A stretch of DNA of 11,221 bases, taken from contig JALLPB010001103.1 in NCBI GenBank assembly GCA_036939975.1, positions 1 to 11,221 on the forward strand. Direction: 5' to 3'. This DNA comes from Cyclostephanos tholiformis (lineage: Eukaryota; Bacillariophyta; Thalassiosirophyceae; Thalassiosirales; Thalassiosiraceae). Below are positions 1-9,673 of the stretch, piece by piece. Position numbers and translations under genes: made by a program. Position 1 is the stretch's first letter. Every line of letters begins with the position of its first letter. The notes under the pieces are model-generated. The model was not told where the DNA came from. It saw only the letters and a program-made list of their open reading frames with translations, and did not search any database.

Positions 1-42
1 TTTGGCTAAACTACTGTAGGAGCTCCTACGTTTTGGCTAAAC
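1..42. repeat. Direct repeat flanking a 14-bp palindrome
   Basis: The 11-base string TTTGGCTAAAC occurs at 1-11 and again at 32-42, a period of 31 bp. Between the copies lies the perfect palindrome GTAGGAGCTCCTAC at 16-29. The window begins inside this structure, so it may be one end of a tandem array or of a small inverted-repeat element. Only one full period is visible, so its nature is a guess. Confidence 0.5.
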
Positions 43-528
43 CCCGGAGATGTAGTAATATTGGGGGTCGAATCTAGAGGAGTTGCTCATAATTAATTGC
101 AAGAATAATGGGGGGAAATTTATACTAGTGCTAGATCTATTCTTCCTGAGAAACTACGAACTATTTCTCGAAGACCAATAATTCCATATCAGGTGGGACT
201 TTTCCCGTCACATTATCTTTCAAAGCCAGTAGTAATGTTTTCAACCCCCAACACACCTGTCATGGAAAGGCACAATTTCGCTTTGAATTTGCATCAAATG
301 TGGCATCTTGATAATACTCAACACCATTCAATACGCATCAGGAATAAAATAGAGGTTAATGAACTAAAACGAATCAAAGTGAATCTCATAACATTTGAAT
401 GCAGACCCACCCCCAATGCCACGACCAACACAAATACTACTATCCAAACAATGAGTATCAAGATAGCGCGAATCTTTTCATTCCTTATTTCATCCCACCC
501 CAACCCAACCCACATCCCCAAAACACAT
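43..528. other. Intergenic 3' flank of eIF1A, no gene seen
   Basis: This is AT-rich DNA with no recognisable protein, tRNA or rRNA. A plus-strand open frame crosses 193-720, but it starts with GTG, has a composition unlike a protein and runs antisense through eIF1A. A minus-strand frame at 318-572 reads as a hydrophobic peptide of 84 residues and most likely reflects T-rich 3' flanking sequence. Just downstream of the eIF1A stop on the minus strand is a G/T-rich tract (about 490-525). It could belong to the 3' end-processing region, although no clear poly(A) signal stands out. Confidence 0.5.
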
Positions 529-1161
529 TTAAATATCATCGAAGTCGATACCAATATCATCATCATCCCCATCTCCCGCCATGGCCTGATCCACCGCAGT
601 CTCGTTAATCCTCGCCGTCTCGGGCAGTTCCCCGTACTGCTTCAAATTTCTGGCCTCGTCCGCCGAATACTTGTGCAGGATATCCACCTTCTCGTCCTGG
701 AAGTCGCGCTTACCGACTAATACGATGTCCCCCGCGGTCACCCACACCTTCTTTCGCATCTTGCCGCGAATGTGACCGAGGCGGGTAACTCCGTCGTAAC
801 AGAAGCATTCACAGCGGCCGTTGCCGAGCATCCTCACGACTTGGGCGTATTCTTGACCGTCCTCCTTGAATTCGAGCTCGCGCTTGGACTCCTCGCCGTC
901 TCCCTTTCCTCTCCTTCGATTTTTACCTCCTTTTCCTGCGGGCGGCGTACCGTGCGCATTCATGGATCGTTGATTAGAACGGCGTCAATTCACGAATTGA
1001 GGGCAGAAAAGGAGGAGGGTTAGTAAATAAAGCGTTGAGAGGAAGCGAGTGAGACACAGAGAGGGAAAGAGCAACCCGGAGCACGCCACTCTTTACAAAT
1101 ATAAACTGTCCTATTTTGGAGGAGTACGCGCTGTGTGCCACGCACCTTTGGGTTTCGGCAT
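529..1161 (-). CDS. Translation initiation factor eIF1A, two exons
   Basis: eIF1A binds the A site of the 40S ribosomal subunit, and with eIF1 and eIF5B it promotes scanning and start-codon choice. The main exon (935-529) encodes the basic N-terminal tail with the [10 protein letters not shown] motif, the OB fold with the signatures [11 protein letters not shown] and [11 protein letters not shown], the conserved [17 protein letters not shown] segment, and an acidic C-terminal tail ending [12 protein letters not shown]. Read as one exon from the ATG at 963, the protein has 144 residues but starts [10 protein letters not shown], unlike any eIF1A I know, and that ATG has a poor context (T at -3). 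A 16-nt exon at 1161-1146 reads MPKPK plus one base. Spliced to 935 it gives [15 protein letters not shown], the near-universal eIF1A N-terminus, in a 140-residue protein. The spliced model, CDS complement(529..935,1146..1161), is preferred. The family assignment is certain; the first exon is inferred from homology and splice signals. Confidence 0.93.
936..1145 (-). other. Inferred phase-1 intron of eIF1A, 210 bp
   Basis: On the minus strand the donor is GTGCGT directly after the 16-nt first exon, and the acceptor is CCCGCAG ending at 936. A textbook branch-point sequence TACTAAC lies at 1025-1019 and is followed by the pyrimidine run CCTCCTCCTTTTCTGCCC. From the branch point to the acceptor no other AG occurs, an AG-exclusion zone of about 80 nt. 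A second branch-like CTAAT lies nearer the acceptor (around 973-977). Splicing joins G to GA and restores a glycine codon in frame. No transcript evidence is available here. Confidence 0.8.
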
Positions 1162-2146
<985 letters not shown>

Positions 2147-2231
2147 GCCAAGATATTTGCGGCAAGAACTACGTCGAGACTGCAGTGGTTTTGATACTAC
2201 TTAAATGAATATTTTAATTGAACTCCGATGT
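2147..2231. other. Convergent intergenic gap, centrin / Brr2
   Basis: Only 85 bp separate the TGA of centrin from the TAA of Brr2. Both 3' UTRs and end-processing signals must lie here or overlap the neighbouring gene. The gap is AT-rich near 2202-2220 (TTAAATGAATATTTTAATT), which could serve as a bidirectional 3' end region. No gene fits. Confidence 0.6.
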
Positions 2232-5200
2232 TTAATCACTCTCTCCGACTTCACTCGATTCTTCATCGTCACTTTCACCGACAGCCACACTTATTGGCAA
2301 ACTGTATTCCTGATCACATCCCAGATAGCTATCACTCATGCAAAATAAGGTCAAGTTATAATCTCCTGGCTCTTCCGGCGCCATGAACTCCAACTTAACT
2401 TTTAGAGTTCGTTGCAAATTGACTCGCTTGAGTGAAAGCAGTGAGTTCGTCTTGGTGTCGCCGACAACGATCCACCAACCCTCCTGTTTTTCTTCGGGAA
2501 ATAGCGGGGCCGCCACTTTTCCGAATTGAGTTTCGTCAATATCCTCGTTATCTTCATCGTCGTCCACTTCCCTTTCAAGCGTAACTGAGATCTGAACAGG
2601 ATCGCCTGCTGTGATATTGTCAGAGTCGTGTACCTCGAATGCCACTTCAATGTTAGGGTAGTTGTTGCAGAACACAGCTACATCTGCCATTTTTTCATCG
2701 GGGAGACGTAATAAATCATTTCTGACATCATCATCTAAAGTCAGAATATCAAACACAGATTCGATAGGCTCTTCTCCTTGATACGCCTCGCATCGCTCCA
2801 CGATTTCTTTTGTAAAGTGTGGAATTTGCATGAGAACGTTGTCTTTGTTCCAGAGGCCCTGGACAACCATTTGGCTCAACTCCATCGCAGCAAGAGCAGG
2901 CTTTAACCAAGCATTGCTGCTGATGACGTCGACGATTGCCCGGATGAGATTGATACTGTCACACAGCACACGCTTCTGGTCTGCGCGCAAGTCAGTCGAT
3001 AGTGCCTTTCGGCTGAAATGGCAGTAAAGGAGCACTAAAGCCTTGGTCCGCGGATCTTGGAATTGGGCAGAGTCGGGCAGCTTCTGAGGGAGATTTCTTG
3101 CCAAAATCTTGAGAGCTTTCTCCTCACCTTGGCGTATAGGAAGATTGCCGAACTCAGAAGCATGGGAGAGAATTTCAAGGATGCCACGAATTTTCGTCTT
3201 GGCTGTAAGGGATGCAGCAATCAGCTCAATTGTTTCATACTGAACATAGTAGTAAGCTGCAATCATTCCCAAGTTGAGAGGAGATACATCATTGTCATCC
3301 GTCAATTGGCAGCATTTGCTGGCTTCTAAATCTCCAAGCACAGTCTCAACCATCTCGCTGATGTGTTCACTAAGGTGAACATTTGACGTCCCTTGTAAGT
3401 TGTAGTAATTCGGGTTTTTAGACAATCGTCTGTACAAAAATGTCCATGTGATATAGTCCACTGCATCCTGCATGCTGCTAATTGTCTTGGTTACAATCTC
3501 TGAATTGAAATGATCATGTAGGTAATGGTCAATATGAGACTCAATTGGTAGAGGGTCATACAACAGTTTTTTCAGGTGCTCCTTTTTTGGTGTGTGGCAC
3601 ATGATGACGCATTTCCCACATGTGTCAATCCCCTGACGGCTCGCCATTCCCATCATGTGTAGCAAGTCAGCGATTGGGTAGTCAACATAGCGCCGTTCCC
3701 TTCCATCGAATGTTTCCGTGCCCACGACAACAACTAGATGTGATAAAATCTTCACCTTCCAGCAGATATCGACTGGGCAAACTAGCACAGTAATGGACCC
3801 GTTTTGGAAGAGTGCCATGATTTTCTCCCAGTCACTCTCAACCATGCCATCATGAAGGAATCCAATGCCAGAGGTGGTAACCTGTTGTAGTGCAGGTTCA
3901 CGTAAGTTTGCTGCAATATCGGAGACTTCTTCAACGTTAGAATTTTTACCCAAGAAGGTTTTACCTTCGATGCTTTGGTAAAATGTCATGAGATCAATCG
4001 CAGTAAGCTGCGCCTGCCTCCTACTGGGAACGAAAATAATCGATGGTTTGCCCTCTGAGTGCCTCACTACAGCATTGTAAACAGGTTTACTCATCGCCAT
4101 GAGCCTGCTTGCAAAGTTGCATTGATCAAACGAGTGAAAGTAGATCTCGAGGGGAGTAGGTCGTACCTTGGGAGAAAAATTGAACAGACCCTTGGATGAA
4201 ACGCCCATCCACTCCCCAACCTCACGAGCATTAGCGAGTGAGGCACTTAGACCTATCATTCGTAATTGCGGTGCGTCTGCTTTCTGCTGCTTCTGTGTGC
4301 TGATGAAACGCATGCGTGAAATTATCACCTCCATGGTAGGTCCAGCGTCCCCACCAAGAAAGTGCATATCATCAACAATGAAGAGGGTAACAGATTGGAC
4401 GGCCTTCCGCTGCCTCCAACGCCGACTTATAGCGTCCCATTGTTTAGCAGTGCAAACGATGATTTTGGCTTCGGCGATCAGCTTGAGGTCCAGCATGACC
4501 TCTCCCATTAACTGCGCCACCTGGCCCGGTCTCAATATTGATCCAAATCGTTTGTTCCAATCTAAATATGTATTATGGGACATCTCCTCTTTGGGGGCGA
4601 CGTAGACACACTTGCCGAGTGGATCATTGGTGAGCATTCGCATGATGGCAAATTCGGCACATGCCGATTTCCCCGATCCAGAAGGAGCACATATGAGACA
4701 GTTTTTGTCTGTCTTGAACAGTTGATGGAAAGTTTGCGTTTGAATGGGATTGAACTCTGCAAAGCTGTAAAGCTTGATAAATGCACTCTCGCCCAACACA
4801 GAAATTGGCAACGGCTGTAAGTCCAAGAGTTCCGTGGGTGGAAAAAATTTAGCAGGCAGAATCATTTTGTTGAAAGAAATCGGCAGCACTGTCTCAGAAT
4901 GCAACCAACGATCAGAAATGACCCGTATGAAATATGAAGGTGGTAAAGGATCCATGATATTGACAGTAAAGACTACTGTATGCTCGTCATTGGCACCTGT
5001 ATTCTTCAACAAGAACATCTCATGATGCAAGATGTTCTCCCCGTCGACATCTTCCACAATTATGTGAAATAGCTGGACATATCCATGGACCTTGATATCG
5101 TACTCGAAGTCGGGCACAAGGCTAAGCTCCACCCGCAATGTGGATCGCGTGATGGGCTGTATGTGCGCTGACAATTCCAGCTTGGGGAACTGGTGAACAA

Positions 5201-8200
5201 GCTTGTGCAATGTGCGGCCCATCTTGGGTACGCCGACCAATTCGCCGAGATCAGAGGGGGTCAAGTCAGCGTACCGGGCCCACTCGATATCACTCTTGCG
5301 TTCCAACTTTCGTGCGACAATTTCGGGAACGTTCTTAAACTGACGCAAGGGGGACTGGGATCGCCAGATGCGATATGCGACCATGTTTGCAAATGATAGT
5401 GTCAGCTTGGCAAGGCCCGACCAACCCCTACGCAAAGAAATTTCGAATATAGCACGCATAATACGAGCGGCGCTCTGCTGGATGAATGCCATGTCGGAAA
5501 CTAATGCGAATCCGTCGAGCTTCAGGCGCGAAATATATGCTTGGAGAAGGATGTTGACCTTTGCTGTCGGTTCACTGGGACTTTCTTTCACGGGTATGGG
5601 AACACGTGTGGCAAGCTTTGCCAACTCTAACTTCTCCTCCTCCCTTACTGTAATATGCGCGAATTCTCCGCTCATCGAGAATAGTCGAAGAAGATCAATG
5701 TCAGCCATATTCGGGCGTAGGTGGCGACTGTAGAGCGCCATAGACGAGTGTGAAATGTAGTACTGACTTGCGATGCGCCCCAAAGGTGTCGTTTGGATGG
5801 CACCCGACCTTCTGTCGTATCTTATCAAATGACTGCGTTCGAGCATGCAAGCGGCAGTGTGTGCCAGGTCCATACGACGATACTTGAGAGTTGGATCGTC
5901 CTTGGCAGCCTTGTCAGAGATCCCATAAAGGTTCGGATTTTTGAGCATCCTCACGTAAAGGAATGTGTAGCTCAACCAGTCAACCGCCTCGGTAATGGTC
6001 TGAACTGTCCCCAACACAATCTCAGCGTTCAAATGATCAGGCAACGCTTTGATCATTTGACTCTCAACTGGCAATTGGACGTTGGTGAGACTGAGGTAAT
6101 ACTGCAGCTCCGAATGCGCCGTCATGATGATGCCCTCCCCTTCGGTGTCATATTGGGGCCTACCAGCCCTGCCTAGCATCTGCATGACGTCTAATGGGCT
6201 AAGTTCGGCCCACCGTCCCTTAGTTGGGTCATAAATCTGAGTCCCCTTGATAATCACAGCGTGGGCGGGCAAATTAACACCCCATGCCAACGTGGCTGTG
6301 CAGCACAACACTCCGATGTGACCATCGGCGAACAAGTCCTCTACTAATTCACGATCTGCCCTAGCCATCCCAGCATGATGGATCCCAAATCCATATGAGA
6401 GGACATCCTTTAGATCCGTATTCTTAACGGTGGCCATTTCCTCTCGCAATATCTCCTTCGTGGCGCCCCCCTCTCGCACGAAATAGGACAGCTCGTCCCT
6501 TTCCGTTGCAATGTCCCTCAATGCCTTGGCAGTCTTGCCAGTCTCAGCGCGGGAGTGAACGAAAATCAACATTTGGTTTCCATTCTTCCGTTGACTGCAC
6601 GCTTTCTCGTAGCAGATCTCGTTCTGAAGCCTAAAACGCTTGAAGGCGTTGCGTTCCGTGATTCCAAGATATTGCATCTGCAACGGCACCGGGCGGTACG
6701 AATGGTCGAAGAAGAACATACCCTTCTCCGGATTTACGCGCAAGAAGGTCGCGACGTCGGCGTAGTTAGGGAGCGTCGCCGAAAGTCCAACGAGACGGAC
6801 CGGTTCGGAGGTAGTCTCAACTTGACGTATGACACGTGCCACGATGCTCTCCAACACCGGACCGCGATCATCGTGAAGTAGATGGATTTCGTCGACGATC
6901 ACCAGACGGACCAATTGGGTGTAGGCACGTCCTTCCCCCTGGCGCGTAACGATGTCCCATTTCTCGGGCGTGGTGACAATCATTTGCGTTTCGGATATCT
7001 GTTGCCTCGACAGGCTCGAATCTCCCGATAATTCCTTCACTATGACACCGTACGGAGCAAGGCGCTTAGAAAAGTTTTTCACCACCTCCTGTACCAAGGC
7101 CTTCATCGGCGCTACGTAAATGATCTTAAAGGCACTCAGATCGAAGTTGTCCTCGTGCTTGTTTGCCTTCTCTTCCTTATCCTTCTCCATGGCGACGACA
7201 TCGTTGTCCGCGCCCTCTTTACGATATTGGCCCAACACATTCAAGATGCTCAACATGGCAACATTCGTCTTCCCCGCGCCCGTGGGGGCGCAGAGCAGGA
7301 CGTTATCGCTGGTCCTCAGCGCAACCTCGGCCATTTTGGACTGAACTCGATTTAGCATCTTCATGCCGGCGAACGCATCTTGCGTCCAATCGGGCAAATC
7401 GGCAATGGGGACCAACTTCTCGTCAGGGGGGGCCACGGACCGCGCCGCGGGGACGTGTACCTCCTCGTATCCGGACTTCATGGCCCGCCACGATTTCGCG
7501 GGCAGGTCGCACTTCTTGTTTGTCATGGTGTGCGATCCGTCGCGAAAGGCGAGGGACGTCAAATCGAGCTCATGGGGCACCGTCCGATCCCCGCCAGCCG
7601 AGCCGGGATCGAAGGCGTGGCCATCGACGTCGTCGCCCTTCTCATCGACGTCGACGGCGCCGCGGACCTTGATGGAGTCCAGGGCAGCCGACATCTTGCT
7701 CTGGCCCTCGGCCGCTCCGCCATCCCCCTCCCCTATCCCGCCGCCTTTTCTCCCTTCATCCCCCCCCTCCCTCTTCCTACGAAGCGTATCCTCCGCGGCC
7801 CTCGCTCGCTCCCCCCTCCTCCAATCCTCGGCGGTCGAACGCTCCCTCAACTCGTCCAACGCCCGTCGGCCCTCGCCGGTCTCCTCGTCCATCAACGCTC
7901 GCTCAACGTCATCCCGCGCGGCGTCTGACGCGGCTCGCTTGAGGGAGACGCATCCCCATATCCTAGCACGATTGGCAAGCAATAGCTTGATAAGGTCGAA
8001 TCGCTCGAACCCGAGAAGAACGAGTAGACGATTTTCGCACTCGCGTATCGACGATGTCTTCCCTCCGCCTTCGGCGCCTCCTCCTCCTCCTCCTCCTCCT
8101 CCCCCCCGCACGTCGAGCACGGAGAGGACCGCATCCGCCACCGACGCGCATTCCACGGCATCGTCGATTGTCGGCGCGAGTCGTCGTTGGAGGAAGTGGG

Positions 8201-9368
8201 CGTCGATCTCGTGTACTGAGAGCGTCCTAGCCGCCGCCGAAGACGACGACTTACGGGAGGAGGCGGAGGTGACGTTTCCCTGAACCATCCTCTCCTCAAC
8301 GTCGTCGATATCCTCCCCCCGACGACCATCCGCCGCATCGTCGTTGTCGCTTTCCCCCCCGCCCTCGTCGGACGAGGTGTCGGCCGCGTCCACCACCACG
8401 TCCTCCTCGACGTCGGACCTATCGTCGTCCTCCCCCCCGGCACCACGACGATCATACTCCCCACCATCCTCCTCCTCGGAATCTTCGAATACAACCGCCA
8501 CGCCGACGTCGTCGTCCATCTTGCCCCCCCCTCCCCCACCTCCCTCGCCGTCTTCGTCGACTCCCCCGCCGCCGCCGGTCCCGCGATCGCGATCGTAATC
8601 GTCCATGGCCTTTCCCAACGCCACCAGTCGCGCGTAAGTCGCGTCGTCCAGTCCCCCCCCCCCTCCTCCCCCGGCGCCCCGCCCGGTGAGTAGCCTCGAT
8701 ATCTCGTCCTTGCGAATCGGGTCATTCGTTCCCCCGTCCTTCAATACCGCCAGGACCTCCTCGAGCGCGCTCACCAGTATCGACGGGGGCTGATCGCCCA
8801 GGAAACGTTTCGAGGAGACGAGGTTGAGCATCGCGCCGTGCGCCGCGCGGGACGCGGGATGGGTGGGACGGTATCGCGCGCCAGCGCCCCCCCCAGCGAC
8901 GCCGACACCGCCCAGACCGTCGTAGTCGTAGGATGAGTCGAGGATGGACCCGCCGGAGGCGAGGATTTCCTGATGACGTCGCCTCGACGATGAAGACGTA
9001 GTCAGCGCGTCGTCTCCGCCGCCGTTGCCGGCCTCCTTCTTCCTCCTGCGCTTCGCGGCACGTTCCATCAATTCCGCCACCTCCGCAGGGCGTTCCTTCC
9101 CCCCCCCGGTGGGGTCGTCCCCCCCCCCACCGCCGCCGCCACCACCCTCCACGTGCACCCGATCGCCCATGCGTCCCAATACCTCGGGTGGCAAGACGTT
9201 CCATAAACTCTCGACCTCGCCGGTCGATGCCATCCCGTCCCCCCCACGGGAGGATCCGCCGTCGTCACGATGACGCCCCCCACCTCCTCCTCGTCCCGCC
9301 CGCTGGACGACCTTGTTAGACATCTCCGAGTAGGCATATCGCTTCTGCAGTGCCTCGCGTTCCGCCAT
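2232..9368 (-). CDS. Brr2 / SNRNP200, U5 snRNP RNA helicase
   Basis: Brr2 is the Ski2-like ATPase of the U5 snRNP that unwinds U4/U6 to activate the spliceosome. This single exon encodes 2378 residues, against about 2140-2160 in human and yeast. The start at 9368 gives MAEREALQKRYAYSEMSNKVV, like the family N-terminus, and has A at -3 and G at +4. The N-terminal region holds GEVESLW and GRMGDRV peptides, a basic RRRKK patch, LGDQPPSIL (from 190) and a PWI-like segment (about 388-480) with RECENRLLVLLGF, split by Gly-rich and acidic inserts. Cassette 1 has Walker A APTGAGKT (694-701), DEIH (826-829), SAT (863-865), QMLGRAGRP (1063-1071) and a Sec63 unit (about 1197-1505), so it looks fully active. 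Cassette 2 has APSGSGKS (1561-1568), DDMH (1666-1669), SAS (1708-1710), GMASR (1907-1911) and a second Sec63 unit (about 2031-2350), so it looks catalytically dead. An acidic tail closes the protein. The assignment is secure from both cassettes and both Sec63 units. Confidence 0.98.
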   Translation of the reverse strand: MAEREALQKRYAYSEMSNKVVQRAGRGGGGGRHRDDGGSSRGGDGMASTGEVESLWNVLPPEVLGRMGDRVHVEGGGGGGGGGDDPTGGGKERPAEVAELMERAAKRRRKKEAGNGGGDDALTTSSSSRRRHQEILASGGSILDSSYDYDGLGGVGVAGGGAGARYRPTHPASRAAHGAMLNLVSSKRFLGDQPPSILVSALEEVLAVLKDGGTNDPIRKDEISRLLTGRGAGGGGGGGLDDATYARLVALGKAMDDYDRDRGTGGGGGVDEDGEGGGGGGGKMDDDVGVAVVFEDSEEEDGGEYDRRGAGGEDDDRSDVEEDVVVDAADTSSDEGGGESDNDDAADGRRGEDIDDVEERMVQGNVTSASSRKSSSSAAARTLSVHEIDAHFLQRRLAPTIDDAVECASVADAVLSVLDVRGGGGGGGGGGAEGGGKTSSIRECENRLLVLLGFERFDLIKLLLANRARIWGCVSLKRAASDAARDDVERALMDEETGEGRRALDELRERSTAEDWRRGERARAAEDTLRRKREGGDEGRKGGGIGEGDGGAAEGQSKMSAALDSIKVRGAVDVDEKGDDVDGHAFDPGSAGGDRTVPHELDLTSLAFRDGSHTMTNKKCDLPAKSWRAMKSGYEEVHVPAARSVAPPDEKLVPIADLPDWTQDAFAGMKMLNRVQSKMAEVALRTSDNVLLCAPTGAGKTNVAMLSILNVLGQYRKEGADNDVVAMEKDKEEKANKHEDNFDLSAFKIIYVAPMKALVQEVVKNFSKRLAPYGVIVKELSGDSSLSRQQISETQMIVTTPEKWDIVTRQGEGRAYTQLVRLVIVDEIHLLHDDRGPVLESIVARVIRQVETTSEPVRLVGLSATLPNYADVATFLRVNPEKGMFFFDHSYRPVPLQMQYLGITERNAFKRFRLQNEICYEKACSQRKNGNQMLIFVHSRAETGKTAKALRDIATERDELSYFVREGGATKEILREEMATVKNTDLKDVLSYGFGIHHAGMARADRELVEDLFADGHIGVLCCTATLAWGVNLPAHAVIIKGTQIYDPTKGRWAELSPLDVMQMLGRAGRPQYDTEGEGIIMTAHSELQYYLSLTNVQLPVESQMIKALPDHLNAEIVLGTVQTITEAVDWLSYTFLYVRMLKNPNLYGISDKAAKDDPTLKYRRMDLAHTAACMLERSHLIRYDRRSGAIQTTPLGRIASQYYISHSSMALYSRHLRPNMADIDLLRLFSMSGEFAHITVREEEKLELAKLATRVPIPVKESPSEPTAKVNILLQAYISRLKLDGFALVSDMAFIQQSAARIMRAIFEISLRRGWSGLAKLTLSFANMVAYRIWRSQSPLRQFKNVPEIVARKLERKSDIEWARYADLTPSDLGELVGVPKMGRTLHKLVHQFPKLELSAHIQPITRSTLRVELSLVPDFEYDIKVHGYVQLFHIIVEDVDGENILHHEMFLLKNTGANDEHTVVFTVNIMDPLPPSYFIRVISDRWLHSETVLPISFNKMILPAKFFPPTELLDLQPLPISVLGESAFIKLYSFAEFNPIQTQTFHQLFKTDKNCLICAPSGSGKSACAEFAIMRMLTNDPLGKCVYVAPKEEMSHNTYLDWNKRFGSILRPGQVAQLMGEVMLDLKLIAEAKIIVCTAKQWDAISRRWRQRKAVQSVTLFIVDDMHFLGGDAGPTMEVIISRMRFISTQKQQKADAPQLRMIGLSASLANAREVGEWMGVSSKGLFNFSPKVRPTPLEIYFHSFDQCNFASRLMAMSKPVYNAVVRHSEGKPSIIFVPSRRQAQLTAIDLMTFYQSIEGKTFLGKNSNVEEVSDIAANLREPALQQVTTSGIGFLHDGMVESDWEKIMALFQNGSITVLVCPVDICWKVKILSHLVVVVGTETFDGRERRYVDYPIADLLHMMGMASRQGIDTCGKCVIMCHTPKKEHLKKLLYDPLPIESHIDHYLHDHFNSEIVTKTISSMQDAVDYITWTFLYRRLSKNPNYYNLQGTSNVHLSEHISEMVETVLGDLEASKCCQLTDDNDVSPLNLGMIAAYYYVQYETIELIAASLTAKTKIRGILEILSHASEFGNLPIRQGEEKALKILARNLPQKLPDSAQFQDPRTKALVLLYCHFSRKALSTDLRADQKRVLCDSINLIRAIVDVISSNAWLKPALAAMELSQMVVQGLWNKDNVLMQIPHFTKEIVERCEAYQGEEPIESVFDILTLDDDVRNDLLRLPDEKMADVAVFCNNYPNIEVAFEVHDSDNITAGDPVQISVTLEREVDDDEDNEDIDETQFGKVAAPLFPEEKQEGWWIVVGDTKTNSLLSLKRVNLQRTLKVKLEFMAPEEPGDYNLTLFCMSDSYLGCDQEYSLPISVAVGESDDEESSEVGESD
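8077..8107 (-). repeat. (CCT)8 plus C7 microsatellite inside Brr2
   Basis: Eight perfect CCT units at 8077-8100 are followed directly by seven C at 8101-8107. On the coding strand this is a GGA/GGG run that encodes ten consecutive glycines near residues 421-430, within the poorly conserved N-terminal region just before RECENRLL. Such a tract is prone to length change, and it keeps the frame only if changed by whole triplets. Confidence 0.9.
8653..8663 (-). repeat. C11 homopolymer inside Brr2 coding sequence
   Basis: Eleven consecutive C on the plus strand (G11 on the coding strand) encode part of a glycine run at about residues 235-240, just after LLTGRGA. A run of ten C lies at 9119-9128 and encodes part of another glycine run near residues 80-86. 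Homopolymers of this length are typical places for sequencing or replication slippage, yet the 7.1-kb frame stays open across all of them, which argues that the assembly is right here. Confidence 0.85.
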
Positions 9369-9673
9369 CTTTTCGTCGTTTCGTTATCTGTTCGTTATGT
9401 ATAAATTAATCCTGTGTTGTTATTTTTTATAATTTTGTCATGAGCACCGACTAGCCAACCCTTCCATTTTCATGATTGTGATGTGGACTTCATAATCTCG
9501 CGGGATAAAATATCTTTGCGCCTGTCCTGCGTTCTGCTGGTTGTCGAAAAAATAAGATGGTGGTGACTTGCGTGGGGCCTGTGTTGAGTGTGGGGACAGC
9601 AGACCAGTTAGAATTGACATGATGCTCGACCCCGATCAGGTAGAGCAGTTGAAGGCAACGCCTGGGTTGACTT
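9369..9673. other. Intergenic, 5' flank of Brr2
   Basis: The stretch next to the Brr2 ATG is AT-rich (about 9399-9440, with TATAAATTAA and TTTTTTATAATTTTG) and is the likely Brr2 promoter and leader. Further right there are only short open frames. One begins at ATG 9619 and stops at 9747, giving about 42 residues that match nothing I recognise. No conserved gene, tRNA or clear terminal inverted repeat is seen. Confidence 0.45.

Noticed and set aside
500..530. C-rich CCACCCCAACCCAACCC tract as telomere-like sequence
   Set aside because: It is short and irregular and does not follow the CCCTAA unit. It is better explained as the complement of the G/T-rich 3' flank of eIF1A.
318..572. Minus-strand hydrophobic frame that could be a small membrane protein
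   Set aside because: It overlaps the end of eIF1A on the same strand and probably lies in its 3' UTR. The hydrophobicity follows from T-rich codons, and no independent support is visible.
193..720. Plus-strand open frame of 175 codons at the left end
   Set aside because: It begins with GTG, half of it is antisense to eIF1A, and the rest reads AT-rich flank with many Asn/Thr/Ile and no known motif.
529..963. eIF1A as a single exon starting at ATG 963
   Set aside because: The N-terminal ten residues do not match the family and the ATG has T at -3. The upstream micro-exon restores the conserved sequence exactly. It is kept as the alternative model.
7363..8283. Plus-strand open frame of 306 codons
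   Set aside because: It lies antisense to the GC-rich N-terminus of Brr2, is rich in Ser/Pro/Arg as expected from the complement of Gly/Asp codons, and shows no domain. The minus strand here has clear Brr2 homology.
7892..8725. Minus-strand open frame of 277 codons overlapping Brr2 in another frame
   Set aside because: It has a repetitive Arg/Thr/Trp/Gly composition from frame-shifted reading of Gly-rich codons, with no recognisable motif.
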